Positions 1 to 8,363 of a stretch of 64,000 nucleotides of DNA are shown in pieces. Origin of the DNA: JALORV01 sp963780715 (GTDB lineage Bacteria > Pseudomonadota > Gammaproteobacteria > Burkholderiales > Burkholderiaceae_F); the NCBI GenBank assembly GCA_963780715.1, contig CAWADK010000018.1:1-64000 (forward strand). The letters are read 5' to 3'. The notes beneath the pieces were generated by a model. That model saw only the letters and a program-made list of their open reading frames with translations. It did not search any database and was not told the origin of the DNA. The position numbers and the translations under genes are program-made. Position 1 is the stretch's first letter. Every line of letters begins with the position of its first letter.

Positions 1-175
1 GCGTCCGACGAGCACGCAACTGCAGCATGCGATCGCAGGACACGTGGTGGCTGAAGCCACGCTAATAGGCACTTACGAGAAGGGGCGCGGCTAATTCAGT
101 GTGACAACACAGGAAGGGCTCGGCGGCAGCGAGCGCGCCGGTAGAATTCGCGCCTCTTTCGCCCTTGGGCTGCCA

Positions 176-1916
176 ATGCTGCCACAGCAGAAAAAAAGCG
201 TTACCGCGTTGATCGAACAGGCTCTTTCCGGCCTCGGCGTCACCGGCGTGGCAGTCGTGCTGGAGCGCCCGAAGGTCGAGTCGCACGGCGACCTCGCCTG
301 CAACGTCGCGATGCAGGTGGCGAAGTCGCTGAAGAAGAATCCCGCGCGAGATCGGGCAGGCCATCGCCGATGCGCTGAAGGTGAACCCGGCCGCCGCCGG
401 CCTCATCGATGCGGTGGAGGTCGCCGGGCCCGGCTTCATCAACCTGCGGCTCGCGCCCGCGGCCAAGCAGGAGGTCGTGCGTCTGGCGCTGCGCGAGCGC
501 GAGTGCTTCGGCACGACGTCCGCACATGCCGGCCACCGCGTGATGATCGAGTTTGTCTCGGCCAATCCGACCGGGCCGCTGCACCTTGGCCACGCGCGCC
601 AGGCCGCGCTCGGCGATGCGCTCGCCAACCTGCTCACGGCGCAGGGCTGGCTGGTGTCGCGCGAGTTCTATTACAACGACGCCGGCGTGCAGATCGCCAA
701 CCTTGCGCTGTCGGTGCAGGCGCGCGCGCGCGAGCTGCTGGGCGAGACGGTGGAGTTTCCTGAAACGGGCTACCGCGGCGACTACATCGTCGACATCGCG
801 CGCGATTTCCTCGCGAAGAAGACGGTCACCGCGCGCGACGGCGCGCCGGTCACGGCCAGCGGCGACCCGAGTGACCTCGAGGCCGTGCGCCACTTCGCGG
901 TCGTGTACCTGCGCAACGAACAGGACGCCGACCTTGCGTCACTCGGCGTGAGCTTTGACCACTACTTCCTCGAGTCGTCGCTGTATACCGACGGCAAGGT
1001 CGAGGGCACCGTGAAGGCGCTGGTCGACTCCGGCATGACCTACGAGTTCGAGTCGGCGCTGTGGCTGAAGACGACCGAGTTCGATGATCTTGCCGGCCAC
1101 GGCGGGCCGCCGAAGGACGACAAGGACCGCGTCATGCGCAAGTCCGACGGCACGTTCACCTACTTCGTGCCCGATGTCGCCTATCACCTGAACAAGTTCC
1201 AGCGCGGCTTCGAGAAGGTCATCAACATCCAGGGCACGGACCATTACGGCACGGTCGCGCGCGTGCGCGCCGGCGTGCAGGCCGCGGCAAAGAGCCTGAA
1301 GCTCGACGTGCCGCGCGGTTATCCGGACTACCTGCTGCACAAGATGCTGCGGGTCACCAAGGGCGGCGAGGAAGTGAAGATGAGCAAGCGCGCCGGCACC
1401 TACGTGACGCTGCGCGACCTGCTCGAGTGGGTGGGGCGCGACGCGACGCGCTACTTCCTGGTCGCGCGCAAGGCGGACGCCGAGTTCACTTTCGACGTCG
1501 ACCTCGCGCTGTCGCAGTCCGAGGACAACCCCGTCTACTACGTGCAGTACGCGCATGCGCGCATCTGCTCGGTGCTGCAGCAGGCCGGAGAGAAGGGCTA
1601 CGCGGCTCCCGACATCGCTACAGCGCTCAACGCCGACCTCGCGCCGCTGACCAGCGCGCGCGAACAATCATTGCTCAACCGGCTGGCCCAGTTTCCGGAC
1701 CTGCTCGCGGAAGCCGCCGACGAACTCGCGCCGCACCAGCTGGCGTACTACCTGAAGGACCTCGCCGCCGACTTTCACGGCTACTACAACGCCGAGCGGG
1801 TGCTGGTCGACGACGACAACGTGCGCAGCGCCCGGCTGGCACTGTTGCTTGCCACGCGCCAGGTACTGCGCAACGGGCTGGCGATGCTCGGTGTTTCGGC
1901 ACCTGAGAAGATGTAG
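176..1916 (+). CDS. argS: Arginyl-tRNA synthetase (frameshifted)
   Basis: Class I arginyl-tRNA synthetase, charging tRNA-Arg in the cytoplasm. The product starts MLPQQKKSV, as betaproteobacterial ArgS does. It continues through the N-terminal tRNA-recognition domain, the HLGH signature (about 581-595), a KMSKR loop (about 1377-1391) and a C-terminal DALR-type anticodon domain. The frame changes near 341-350: the segment up to KKNP is in frame 2, and everything from roughly VNPAAAGLIDAV is in frame 3. One extra C, or a lost CG pair, in the tract cccgcgcgag explains this. Both halves are well conserved, so an assembly indel in an essential gene is more likely than a true pseudogene. ATG 176 is chosen because upstream codons do not fit the family. 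Confidence 0.93.
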
Positions 1917-2010
1917 CGCGCGAGGTCTCCGCGCCCTGCGGGCCGCTCGCACGTGCTCCCGGCTCGATGCTGTCAAGTCGTCGGGCGGCGGGGTGCGCGA
2001 CCCCAAGTAA
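1917..2010. repeat. Intergenic hairpin repeat, degenerate copy A
   Basis: The gap between argS and the SPOR gene resembles the repeats at 20.1 and 28.7 kb. It has outer arms GCGAG/CTCGC, an inner GCCC-TGC-GGGC hairpin, then ACGTGC, a spacer of about 26 nt, and GGGCGGC followed by a GGGGT/ACCCC hairpin. It is less regular than the other two copies, so membership is a tentative inference. Confidence 0.4.
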
Positions 2011-2019
2011 ACTTCGCGC

Positions 2020-2577
2020 ATGACTCAATCATTTCCACGCCAGCAGCGCGGCGGCACGGTGCTTGGATTCATCCTGGGGCTGGTGCTGGGCCTCGGTATC
2101 GCGGTGGCGGTGGCGCTGTACATCACGAATGCTCCGGTACCGTTCGTCAACAAGGTGCGCCCGGCCAGCGAGAACGTGAATCCGTCGGCGGGTGGGCAGT
2201 TGCCCGACCCGAACAAGCCGTTGCAGGCACCGATGCCGGCCCGGCCCGGCGCGACGGGCGCGGTGACGGTCGATCCCGCCACCGATCCGAAGGCTGCACC
2301 GCCACCGCCGGAGAAGGGTGTTGCCGCCGTGCTGCCGGACGATGGCTCGCGCTACATGCTGCAGGCAGGCGCCTTCAAGTTGCCTGACGATGCTGATGCG
2401 ATGCGCGCGCGACTCGCGCTGATGGGGTTCGACGCCAAGATATTTCCGCGCGAGCAGGACGGCCAGACGCTCTATCGCGTTCGCCTCGGGCCCTATGGAA
2501 ACATCGAAGACGTCAACCGCATGCGCAAGACCATGGCGGAAAACGGCATCGATGTGCAGCTGATCAAGGTGCGTTGA
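2020..2577 (+). CDS. SPOR domain-containing inner-membrane protein
   Basis: A 185-aa protein with a short basic N-terminus, one membrane segment (about residues 16-36), a Pro/Ala-rich linker (about 50-95) and a C-terminal SPOR domain (about 105-185). SPOR domains bind denuded septal peptidoglycan glycans, so the bulk of the protein should be periplasmic. The order argS - SPOR protein - dsbA recurs in Betaproteobacteria, which supports the call. The specific role (FtsN-like or other division-site function) cannot be told from sequence. Confidence 0.85.
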   Translation: MTQSFPRQQRGGTVLGFILGLVLGLGIAVAVALYITNAPVPFVNKVRPASENVNPSAGGQLPDPNKPLQAPMPARPGATGAVTVDPATDPKAAPPPPEKGVAAVLPDDGSRYMLQAGAFKLPDDADAMRARLALMGFDAKIFPREQDGQTLYRVRLGPYGNIEDVNRMRKTMAENGIDVQLIKVR

Positions 2578-2694
2578 CCGTTCGCCGACCGGGCCTTTCA
2601 TCGGTACGGGTGAACCCTTGTCGGCGGCAACGGTCGCAGATTCGTTACTGACCTTTTGAGCCGGTGCGCCGGCTGAACTCCTGGAGAACCCGAA

Positions 2695-3351
2695 ATGCCG
2701 TTATCCCGCCGCAGCCTGCTGATCGCTTCCGTCGCGACGGCCACCACGCCGTTGCTGGCGCACGCCCAGCCCGCCGCCCGCGCCCCGCAGGAGGTGAAGG
2801 ACTACACGGTGCTCAGGACGCCGGTGCCGGTGGAGTCGGGGGCCAAGATCGAGGTGCTCGAGTTCTTCCAGTACTCGTGCCCGCACTGCGCATCGTTCGA
2901 GCCCTACCTGGCCGCGTGGAAGAAGAAGCTGGCCTCCGACGTCGACTACCGGCGCATCCCGATCGCGTGGGACAACAGCACGATGCCGCACGTGCGCATC
3001 TACTACACGCTCGAGGCGCTGGGCAAGCTTCCGGAGATGCACGACAAGGTCTTCGCTGCGATCCAGAAGAACCGGCAGCCGATGCTCAATCCGGATGCGA
3101 TCGCCGATTTCATGGCGGCCAACGGCATCGACCGCAAGCAGTGGCTCGATACCTACAACTCGTTCTCGGTGGCGGCACGCGCCAATCGCGCCGGGCAGGT
3201 CTGGCGCGCGTACAAGGTCGACGGCACGCCGATGATGGCGGTCGACGGCCGCTTCATGACGGCGCCGTCGATGGTCGGCACGCGCGAAGGCACGCTGGTC
3301 GTGCTCGACTACCTGGTGCAGCGTTCGCGCGCCGAGCGCACGAAGAAGTAG
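2695..3351 (+). CDS. dsbA: Thiol:disulfide interchange protein DsbA
   Basis: Periplasmic oxidase that introduces disulfide bonds into exported proteins. The 218-aa product has a signal peptide ending near residues 22-25 (AHA-QP). It has a thioredoxin fold with the active site C62-P-H-C65 and a probable cis-Pro loop (GTPMMAV) near residue 180. ATG 2695 is preceded by ctggagaacccga. It lies 117 nt after the SPOR gene and 15 nt before the next SDR gene, probably in the same transcript. Confidence 0.93.
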   Translation: MPLSRRSLLIASVATATTPLLAHAQPAARAPQEVKDYTVLRTPVPVESGAKIEVLEFFQYSCPHCASFEPYLAAWKKKLASDVDYRRIPIAWDNSTMPHVRIYYTLEALGKLPEMHDKVFAAIQKNRQPMLNPDAIADFMAANGIDRKQWLDTYNSFSVAARANRAGQVWRAYKVDGTPMMAVDGRFMTAPSMVGTREGTLVVLDYLVQRSRAERTKK

Positions 3352-3366
3352 CCCGCCAGTCGCGAC

Positions 3367-4131
3367 GTGAACGTCTTCATCACCGGCGCCTCCAGCGGTA
3401 TCGGCGAGGCGTTGGCGCGTGAGTTCGCGGCGCGCGGTGCCCGGCTGGGCCTCGTCGCCCGGCGCGTCGACGCCCTGCAGGCGCTGGTCGCCGGGCTTCC
3501 GGGCGAGCACCTGACCTACGGTGTCGACGTCACCGACACCGACGCGGTCGTCGCCGCCGGGCGTGCCTTCGACCAGGCCGCGGGCGGCGCGGACATCGTC
3601 ATCGCCAACGCCGGCATCTCCCTCGGCGTGAAGACCGAGTTCTACGAAGACCTGGCGCAATTCCGCCGCGTGCTCGACACCAACGTGCTGGCGATGGCCG
3701 CCACGTTTCATCCCTTCATCGCAGCGATGAAGGCACGGCGGCGCGGCACGCTGGTCGGCATCGCGAGCGTCGCCGGCATCCGCGGTCTGCCCGGCTCCGA
3801 GGCGTACTGCGCCTCGAAGTCCGCGGTGATCACCTACTGCGAGAGCCTGCGCGTCGAGCTGGCGAAGTCCGATGTGAAGGTCGTGACGATTTCGCCGGGT
3901 TTCATCCGCACGCCGCTGACGGCGAAGAACCCCTACGGCATGCCGTTCCTGATGGACGCAGACGATTTCGCGCGCCAGGCCGCCGACGCGATGGTCGCCG
4001 GCGTGCGCTACCGCACGATCCCGTGGCAAATGGCGTGGGTCTCAGCCTTTCTGAAGGTCCTGCCGCGGGCACTGTTCGACCGGCTGATGAAGGGCCGCAA
4101 GCAGAAGCCGCGCGCCAACGGCACGCCGTAG
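3367..4131 (+). CDS. SDR family oxidoreductase
   Basis: A 254-aa short-chain dehydrogenase starting at GTG 3367. Visible features are the cofactor motif TGASSGIG (residues 6-13), NAG (81-83), a catalytic Ser near 134 and Y147-x3-K151. The end is Lys/Arg-rich (KGRKQKP). It belongs to the classical NAD(P)-dependent SDRs of the YbbO/sepiapterin-like type. The substrate is unknown. The gene follows dsbA by 15 nt and converges on the glycine-zipper gene. Confidence 0.85.
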   Translation: MNVFITGASSGIGEALAREFAARGARLGLVARRVDALQALVAGLPGEHLTYGVDVTDTDAVVAAGRAFDQAAGGADIVIANAGISLGVKTEFYEDLAQFRRVLDTNVLAMAATFHPFIAAMKARRRGTLVGIASVAGIRGLPGSEAYCASKSAVITYCESLRVELAKSDVKVVTISPGFIRTPLTAKNPYGMPFLMDADDFARQAADAMVAGVRYRTIPWQMAWVSAFLKVLPRALFDRLMKGRKQKPRANGTP

Positions 4132-4149
4132 AGCAATCTTCCGCGCCGA

Positions 4150-4710
4150 CTACTTGGTCGTCTGCTTGGCGGCTTCCGGCGGGGCCAGCACCAGCTTGCC
4201 GTCCTTGACCGGGATCTGGTTGCCCGGCTTGAACGATGTGCGCACGACGTCTTCCTTGCCATCCAGCCGGTAACGGACGTCGTAGCCGACGAACTTCTGC
4301 GACGTGTCGGTGACGGTCTTGCAGCGTTTCTCGGTTGTCGTCACGACATCCTTTTCCTGCATGTTCTTCTGCACCTTGTTGCCGGCGTAGCCTCCCACCG
4401 CCGCCCCGGCGACGGTCGCCACCGTCTTGCCGGTGCCTCCGCCGATCTGGTGGCCCAGCACGCCGCCCGCCACGCCGCCGATCACGGTGCCGGCAATACG
4501 GTTGTCGTCTTTCACCGGCGCCTGCTTCTGCACCTGAACGTCCTGGCACTCCTCGCGCGGCGTGCGGATCGTCTCGGTGACCTCCTTCACCGCAACCACC
4601 TCGGCGAACTTCGGCTGCGTCATCGCGCGATAGCCGGTGGTCGCGACCGCCGCCACCGTCACCATCGCGGCACCGCCGATCACAACGCCCTTGATCATCG
4701 ATCGATCCAT
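4150..4710 (-). CDS. Glycine-zipper 2TM surface-antigen-like protein
   Basis: A 186-aa protein beginning MDRSMIKGVV. An aaggagc ribosome site just upstream of 4710 favours this ATG over the one at 4752. The N-terminus is a hydrophobic anchor or signal (about residues 5-25). A central Gly/Ala-rich stretch (AGTVIGGVAGGVLGHQIGGG) is typical of glycine-zipper 2TM domains of the 17-kDa/SlyB envelope family. The C-terminal part (VGYDVRYRLDGKED) is the small beta domain that often follows. An envelope location is inferred; the function is not known. Confidence 0.82.
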   Translation of the reverse strand: MDRSMIKGVVIGGAAMVTVAAVATTGYRAMTQPKFAEVVAVKEVTETIRTPREECQDVQVQKQAPVKDDNRIAGTVIGGVAGGVLGHQIGGGTGKTVATVAGAAVGGYAGNKVQKNMQEKDVVTTTEKRCKTVTDTSQKFVGYDVRYRLDGKEDVVRTSFKPGNQIPVKDGKLVLAPPEAAKQTTK

Positions 4711-4768
4711 CGTCTGCTCCTTTACTGCTACTTCCCGAATAGTCTCATCCACCTAATCAGATCCCTCC

Positions 4769-5278
4769 TCAGGTCACGAGTTCCTTGTAAAAGACCAGCG
4801 CGTCGACGTAGCCCAGCTGCCGGTGGTGAAACGCGCGCGGCAGTGTCCCGACCATCTTGAAGCCCAGCCGCTGCCACAGCCGGACCGCGCGTTCGTTGGT
4901 CGACACGACCAGATTGAACTGCATCGCCCGAAAGCCCATTTCCACGGCTTCGCGCTGCGAGTGCTCGCACAGTGCAGCGGCGATCCCCCGGCCCTGCGCC
5001 GCCGGCGCGACGACATAGCCGCAATTGCAGACGTGCGAGCCCAGCCCCGGCTGGTTCGCCTTGATGAAGTAGGTGCCGATCACCTGCTCACCGGGGCCGC
5101 AGGCGACGAACGTCGCCGCCGGTGCCTCGGTCCATGTCGTGCGGATGTCGGCCTCGCGGCTGTCCGGCGCGTAGGCATAGGTGTCGCCGGCCTCGAAGGT
5201 CGCGCGCAGCAGCGGCCACAGCTGCGTCCAGTCCGCCGGCTCGAAGCGGCGGATCGAGACCTGCAGCGACGCGGACAT
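4769..5278 (-). CDS. GNAT family N-acetyltransferase
   Basis: A 169-aa GCN5-related acetyltransferase. The acetyl-CoA motif A is visible as VVAPAAQGRGIAAALCEHS (about residues 83-101), followed by the C-terminal AVRLWQRLGF signature. The start MSASLQVSIRRFEP at 5278 is chosen because the long upstream in-frame extension lies antisense over the metC-like gene and looks non-coding. It is 11 nt downstream of that gene and possibly cotranscribed. The substrate is unknown. Confidence 0.85.
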   Translation of the reverse strand: MSASLQVSIRRFEPADWTQLWPLLRATFEAGDTYAYAPDSREADIRTTWTEAPAATFVACGPGEQVIGTYFIKANQPGLGSHVCNCGYVVAPAAQGRGIAAALCEHSQREAVEMGFRAMQFNLVVSTNERAVRLWQRLGFKMVGTLPRAFHHRQLGYVDALVFYKELVT

Positions 5279-5289
5279 CTCCTGCGGGC

Positions 5290-6474
5290 TCAGGCGCGCA
5301 ACCGCGCGAAGCCCGCGGCCAGATCTGCGGTCAGATCGTCGGCGTGCTCGAGACCGGCAGCAATGCGGAAGAGCGGCCCCTCGAGCTTCAGCGGCACCGC
5401 GGTGCGCTCCGGGAACACCGGTATCAGCAGGCTCTCGTAGCCGCCCCACGAATAGCCGCGCCCGAAGAGCTGCAGTCCGTCGACGAAGGCGAAGAAGCGC
5501 TCGTCGGCAACCGGCTTCAGCACGACGCCGAACAGGCCCGAGGCGCCGCTCATGTCGCGCTTCCACAGGGCGTGACCGGGGTCCGACGGCAGCGCCGGGT
5601 ACAGGATGCGCGCGACCTCGGGCTGCGCCTGCAGCCACTCGATCAGTCGCAGCGCGGTTGCGGTGTGCTGGCGCAGCCGTGCCGCCAGCGAGTGCAGGCC
5701 GCGGTGTGCGAGGTAGACGTCGTCCGGGCTCGTCGTCAGGCCGTACTGGTGGAACGTCTCGCGCAGGCGCGGCCACGCGGATTCGTTGCTGGTCACCGTG
5801 CCCATGATGACGTCGGAGTGGCCGCAGATGTACTTGGTGGCGGCGTGGATCGAGACGTCGACCCCGAGCGCGAGCGGCTGGCAGTAGAGCGGCGTGGCCC
5901 AGGTGTTGTCGATCATGCTGACCGCCCCGCGCGCGCGCGCGACCTCGGCCAGCAGCGGCACGTCCTGCATCTCGAACGTCAGCGAGCCCGGCGATTCAAG
6001 GAACAGCACGCGCGTCGTCGGCCGGAACAGCGCTTCGACCGCCGCGCGTCCCTGCTCGCCGATGCGCGGGTCGTAAAAAGTGGTCTCGACGCCATAGCGC
6101 GCGAGCGTGTCGCGGCAGAAGCGGCGCGTCGGCCAGTAGACCGAGTCGGGCACCAGCACGTGGTCGCCCTGCTGCACGAACGCGAGGATCGGCACCGTGC
6201 AGGCGGTCAGTCCCGACGGCAGTGCCCACGAGGCATGGCCGCCTTCGAGTGCGTTGAGCGCCTCGTAGAACGCGTGGTGCGTCGGCGTGCCGTAGATGCC
6301 GTAGGTGACCGGGAGATCGGCGCCGGCATTGCGGCTGGCGATACGCGCTTTCATGTCAGCCACGCTCTCGTGCAGCACGGTCGAACCGCGCACCAGCGGG
6401 GGATTGACGAAGTCGAAACTCGTGCCCGGATCGCGACCGGCGGTGACCAGCAGGGTGTCGGCGCGTCGCTTCAT
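5290..6474 (-). CDS. metC: Cystathionine beta-lyase / Cys-Met metabolism PLP enzyme
   Basis: A 394-aa fold-type I PLP enzyme of the Cys/Met metabolism family. The Schiff-base lysine is K214 in the context HAATKYICGHSD, and the PLP-binding stretch SMIDNTWATP (about 186-195) is intact. The N-terminus (MKRRADTLLVTAGRDP) and C-terminus match cystathionine beta-lyases of the MetC type, which cleave cystathionine to homocysteine, pyruvate and ammonia. The start at 6474 excludes a long upstream readthrough. The gene is followed closely by the GNAT gene and lies 19 nt from the end of the MBL gene. Confidence 0.88.
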   Translation of the reverse strand: MKRRADTLLVTAGRDPGTSFDFVNPPLVRGSTVLHESVADMKARIASRNAGADLPVTYGIYGTPTHHAFYEALNALEGGHASWALPSGLTACTVPILAFVQQGDHVLVPDSVYWPTRRFCRDTLARYGVETTFYDPRIGEQGRAAVEALFRPTTRVLFLESPGSLTFEMQDVPLLAEVARARGAVSMIDNTWATPLYCQPLALGVDVSIHAATKYICGHSDVIMGTVTSNESAWPRLRETFHQYGLTTSPDDVYLAHRGLHSLAARLRQHTATALRLIEWLQAQPEVARILYPALPSDPGHALWKRDMSGASGLFGVVLKPVADERFFAFVDGLQLFGRGYSWGGYESLLIPVFPERTAVPLKLEGPLFRIAAGLEHADDLTADLAAGFARLRA

Positions 6475-6493
6475 GCAGTGGTCTCCGGGATCG

Positions 6494-7570
6494 TCAGGCG
6501 GCCTCGAATTGGAACACGCCGTCGACCTCGCGACGCGCGAGCGCCCCGTCGAACCACAGCGCATGCAGGTGTGCGAGGCTCTCGCCGAGTGCAAACGTCG
6601 TCTGGTGCAGGTCGAGTTCGCGCTTGAAGAGCACCGGCACGATGGTCGCGGCAGTCTGCGGCGTCGCGCAGGCCGCCAGCACTTCGGCCAGGCGCTCGCG
6701 ATGATGCCGGTGCTGCTGCGCGATGCGCTCGTGCAGGCCGGTGAAGGGCTTGCCGTGCGACGGCAGCACCAGGGTGTCGGCCGGCAGCAGCAGCAACCGG
6801 TCGAGCGAGTGAAGGTAGCGCGGCAGCGGGTTGCCTTCGGGCTCGACGTCGAACACGCTGACATTGGTCGAGATCCGCGGCAGCACCATGTCGCCGGCGA
6901 TCAGCAGGCGGTCTTCCTCGCAGTAGAGCGAGGCGTGCTCGGGCGCGTGTCCGTAACCGACGATGACGCGGAACACGCGCCGCGCATGCGCCGGTCCGAT
7001 CGCGATCTCGTCACCGTCCTGGATGCGGCGGAAGCGCGGCGGCACGGCGGGCACCAGCTTCGGGTAATAGCCCGCGCCGCGCGCCTGCACCTTGGCGAGC
7101 GAGGCTTCGTCGGCCAGGCCGTGGCGCCGGAAGTGTCCGGCGGCACCGTCGCCGCTGATATCGCCGCCGCCGACCGAAAGGAAGCGGCCGAACGCGTACT
7201 CGGCCGCTGTCATCCACAGCGGCGCACTCCAGCGTGCGCGCTCGCCGCCGCTCGTCAGCCAGTGCGCAAGCCCGAGGTGATCGGGATGAAAGTGCGTGCA
7301 GATCTGGCGCAGCAGCGGCCGGCCGTCGAACAGCCCGTCGAACACGCGCTCCCACGCCGCCATGGTTTCGGCCGACGCGATGCCGCTGTCGACGATCGTG
7401 AAGCCGGACCGGCCCTCGATCTCGTCGTCGAGCACCCACAGGTTGATGTGGTCGAGCGCGAACGGCAGCGGCATGCGCACCCAGTGCAGGCCGGGCCGCA
7501 GCGTGATCCAGGCACCGGTCGCCGGCGGCTCGGTCCACGGATAGCGCAACTCGTGTTCGTCGGGATTCAT
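6494..7570 (-). CDS. MBL-fold metallo-hydrolase (LiuR-box neighbour)
   Basis: A 358-aa metallo-beta-lactamase-fold hydrolase. The metal motif HFHPDHLG places ligands at H93, H95, D97 and H98, and further metal residues occur in the HAPEHASLY and PSHGKPF stretches. The roughly 100-aa C-terminal helical extension (after LPSHGKPF) resembles the LACTB2/glyoxalase-II-like winged-helix tail, often seen in acyl-thioester-related MBL proteins. It is divergent from the MerR regulator, and its start codon is 15 nt from a perfect 16-bp palindrome. It is therefore a probable regulon member; the substrate is unknown. Confidence 0.85.
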   Translation of the reverse strand: MNPDEHELRYPWTEPPATGAWITLRPGLHWVRMPLPFALDHINLWVLDDEIEGRSGFTIVDSGIASAETMAAWERVFDGLFDGRPLLRQICTHFHPDHLGLAHWLTSGGERARWSAPLWMTAAEYAFGRFLSVGGGDISGDGAAGHFRRHGLADEASLAKVQARGAGYYPKLVPAVPPRFRRIQDGDEIAIGPAHARRVFRVIVGYGHAPEHASLYCEEDRLLIAGDMVLPRISTNVSVFDVEPEGNPLPRYLHSLDRLLLLPADTLVLPSHGKPFTGLHERIAQQHRHHRERLAEVLAACATPQTAATIVPVLFKRELDLHQTTFALGESLAHLHALWFDGALARREVDGVFQFEAA

Positions 7571-7585
7571 GCGTCGGCGCGATGC

Positions 7586-7601
7586 TTGACGTTGACGTCA
7601 A
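7586..7601. promoter_or_regulatory. Predicted LiuR operator 1
   Basis: TTGACGTTGACGTCAA is a perfect inverted repeat of 7-nt arms around 2 nt. It lies between the divergent MBL hydrolase and MerR regulator genes. The identical arms recur at 10696. The spacing and palindromic form suit a MerR-family dimer, and the context suits LiuR autoregulation. The site sits inside the longest possible reading frame of the regulator, which argues for a downstream start codon. Confidence 0.75.
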
Positions 7602-7629
7602 CTGCGGCGATTCTACGCGGCGACTCACG

Positions 7630-8085
7630 ATGATCCGCCTTCAGATGCCTCCCTCCCGCGCTCGCGCCGCCCGCACTGCAGTCGACGACGACCACGAGTC
7701 GCACTCGTATTCGATCACCGAACTGGCGCGCGAGTTCGACATCACGCCGCGTGCAATCCGCTTCTACGAGGACCAGGGCATCCTGGCGCCCGAACGCAGC
7801 GGCGCCTCCGGGCTGACGCGCGTGTACTCGCCACGCGATCGCACGCGGCTGAAGTTGACGCTGCGCGGCAAGCGGCTCGGACTGTCGTTGCTGCAGGTGC
7901 GCGAGCTGATCGACATGTACGAATCGCCGAAGGATGCGACCGCGCAGGCGCGCCGCTTTCTTGCGGTGCTGGCGCAGCACCGCGCGGCGCTGGAGCAGCA
8001 GCGCGAAGACATCCAGGTGACGCTGGCGGAGATCGCGCAGCACGAGTCCGAGTGCAGGCGGCTGCTCGAGCGCGGCCGGCGCTAG
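7630..8085 (+). CDS. liuR: MerR-family regulator, LiuR-like
   Basis: MerR-family transcription factor. The N-terminal winged HTH (YSITELAREFDITPRAIRFY, then the YEDQGIL wing) is followed by a dimerisation coiled coil ending in ECRRLLERGRR. No C-terminal effector domain or metal-binding Cys pair is visible, as in LiuR-type regulators of branched-chain amino acid and acyl-CoA catabolism. ATG 7630 (or 7645) is preferred over ATG 7582 because the latter start codon lies directly against the operator. Its two palindromic boxes flank this gene and the thioesterase-liuA operon. The LiuR name is inferred from those boxes and the many liu genes here. Confidence 0.8.
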   Translation: MIRLQMPPSRARAARTAVDDDHESHSYSITELAREFDITPRAIRFYEDQGILAPERSGASGLTRVYSPRDRTRLKLTLRGKRLGLSLLQVRELIDMYESPKDATAQARRFLAVLAQHRAALEQQREDIQVTLAEIAQHESECRRLLERGRR

Positions 8086-8209
8086 ACCGGCGACGACGCG
8101 GCCCGGCAAAACCACGACAATGCCAGGGTCACCCTTCCTCACCGCCAATCGGCCCCGCCTTGATCCTGGTGAAACTCCGGCGGGCCCAGGCCGCGACAAT
8201 GCCCGCCTG

Positions 8210-8362
8210 ATGACGGCCTGCTATCAATTGCCCCTCGACCTGCCGCTGCTCGATTCCGAGTTGCTGCGGCACGACCTGTCGGAGGCCCGCGGCATCCTCT
8301 GGGGCGCGGGGCTCGGCGTCGTCGTCTGGACCGGGTTGCTGTACCTCGCGCTCGGCACCTAG
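8210..8362 (+). CDS. Small single-TM membrane protein (hypothetical)
   Basis: A 50-aa ORF starting MTACYQLPLDLPLLD. It has a short acidic, amphipathic N-terminal region and one C-terminal hydrophobic segment (about residues 30-49, GILWGAGLGVVVWTGLLYLA). It ends one base before the convergent recQ stop. The upstream in-frame part (from 8120) is Arg/Pro-rich and looks non-coding. No family is recognised. The clean soluble-plus-TM layout supports a real small protein, but only moderately. Confidence 0.4.
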   Translation: MTACYQLPLDLPLLDSELLRHDLSEARGILWGAGLGVVVWTGLLYLALGT

Positions 8363-8363
8363 T

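Noticed and set aside
381..1916. argS C-terminal part as a separate gene
   Set aside because: Its ATG is inside the conserved NP/VNPAAAG region of ArgS, and the missing N-terminal part is present in the previous frame. One indel explains it.
7582..7629. ATG 7582 as the LiuR start
   Set aside because: It would place the first codons inside the 16-bp operator. The encoded residues (LDVDVNCGDSTRRL) are just the palindrome translated. ATG 7630 fits better.
8095..8215. Repeated cgacaatgcc motif near 8.1-8.2 kb
   Set aside because: Two occurrences of a 10-mer (about 8114 and 8193) flank no symmetric structure and are best explained by chance in GC-rich sequence.
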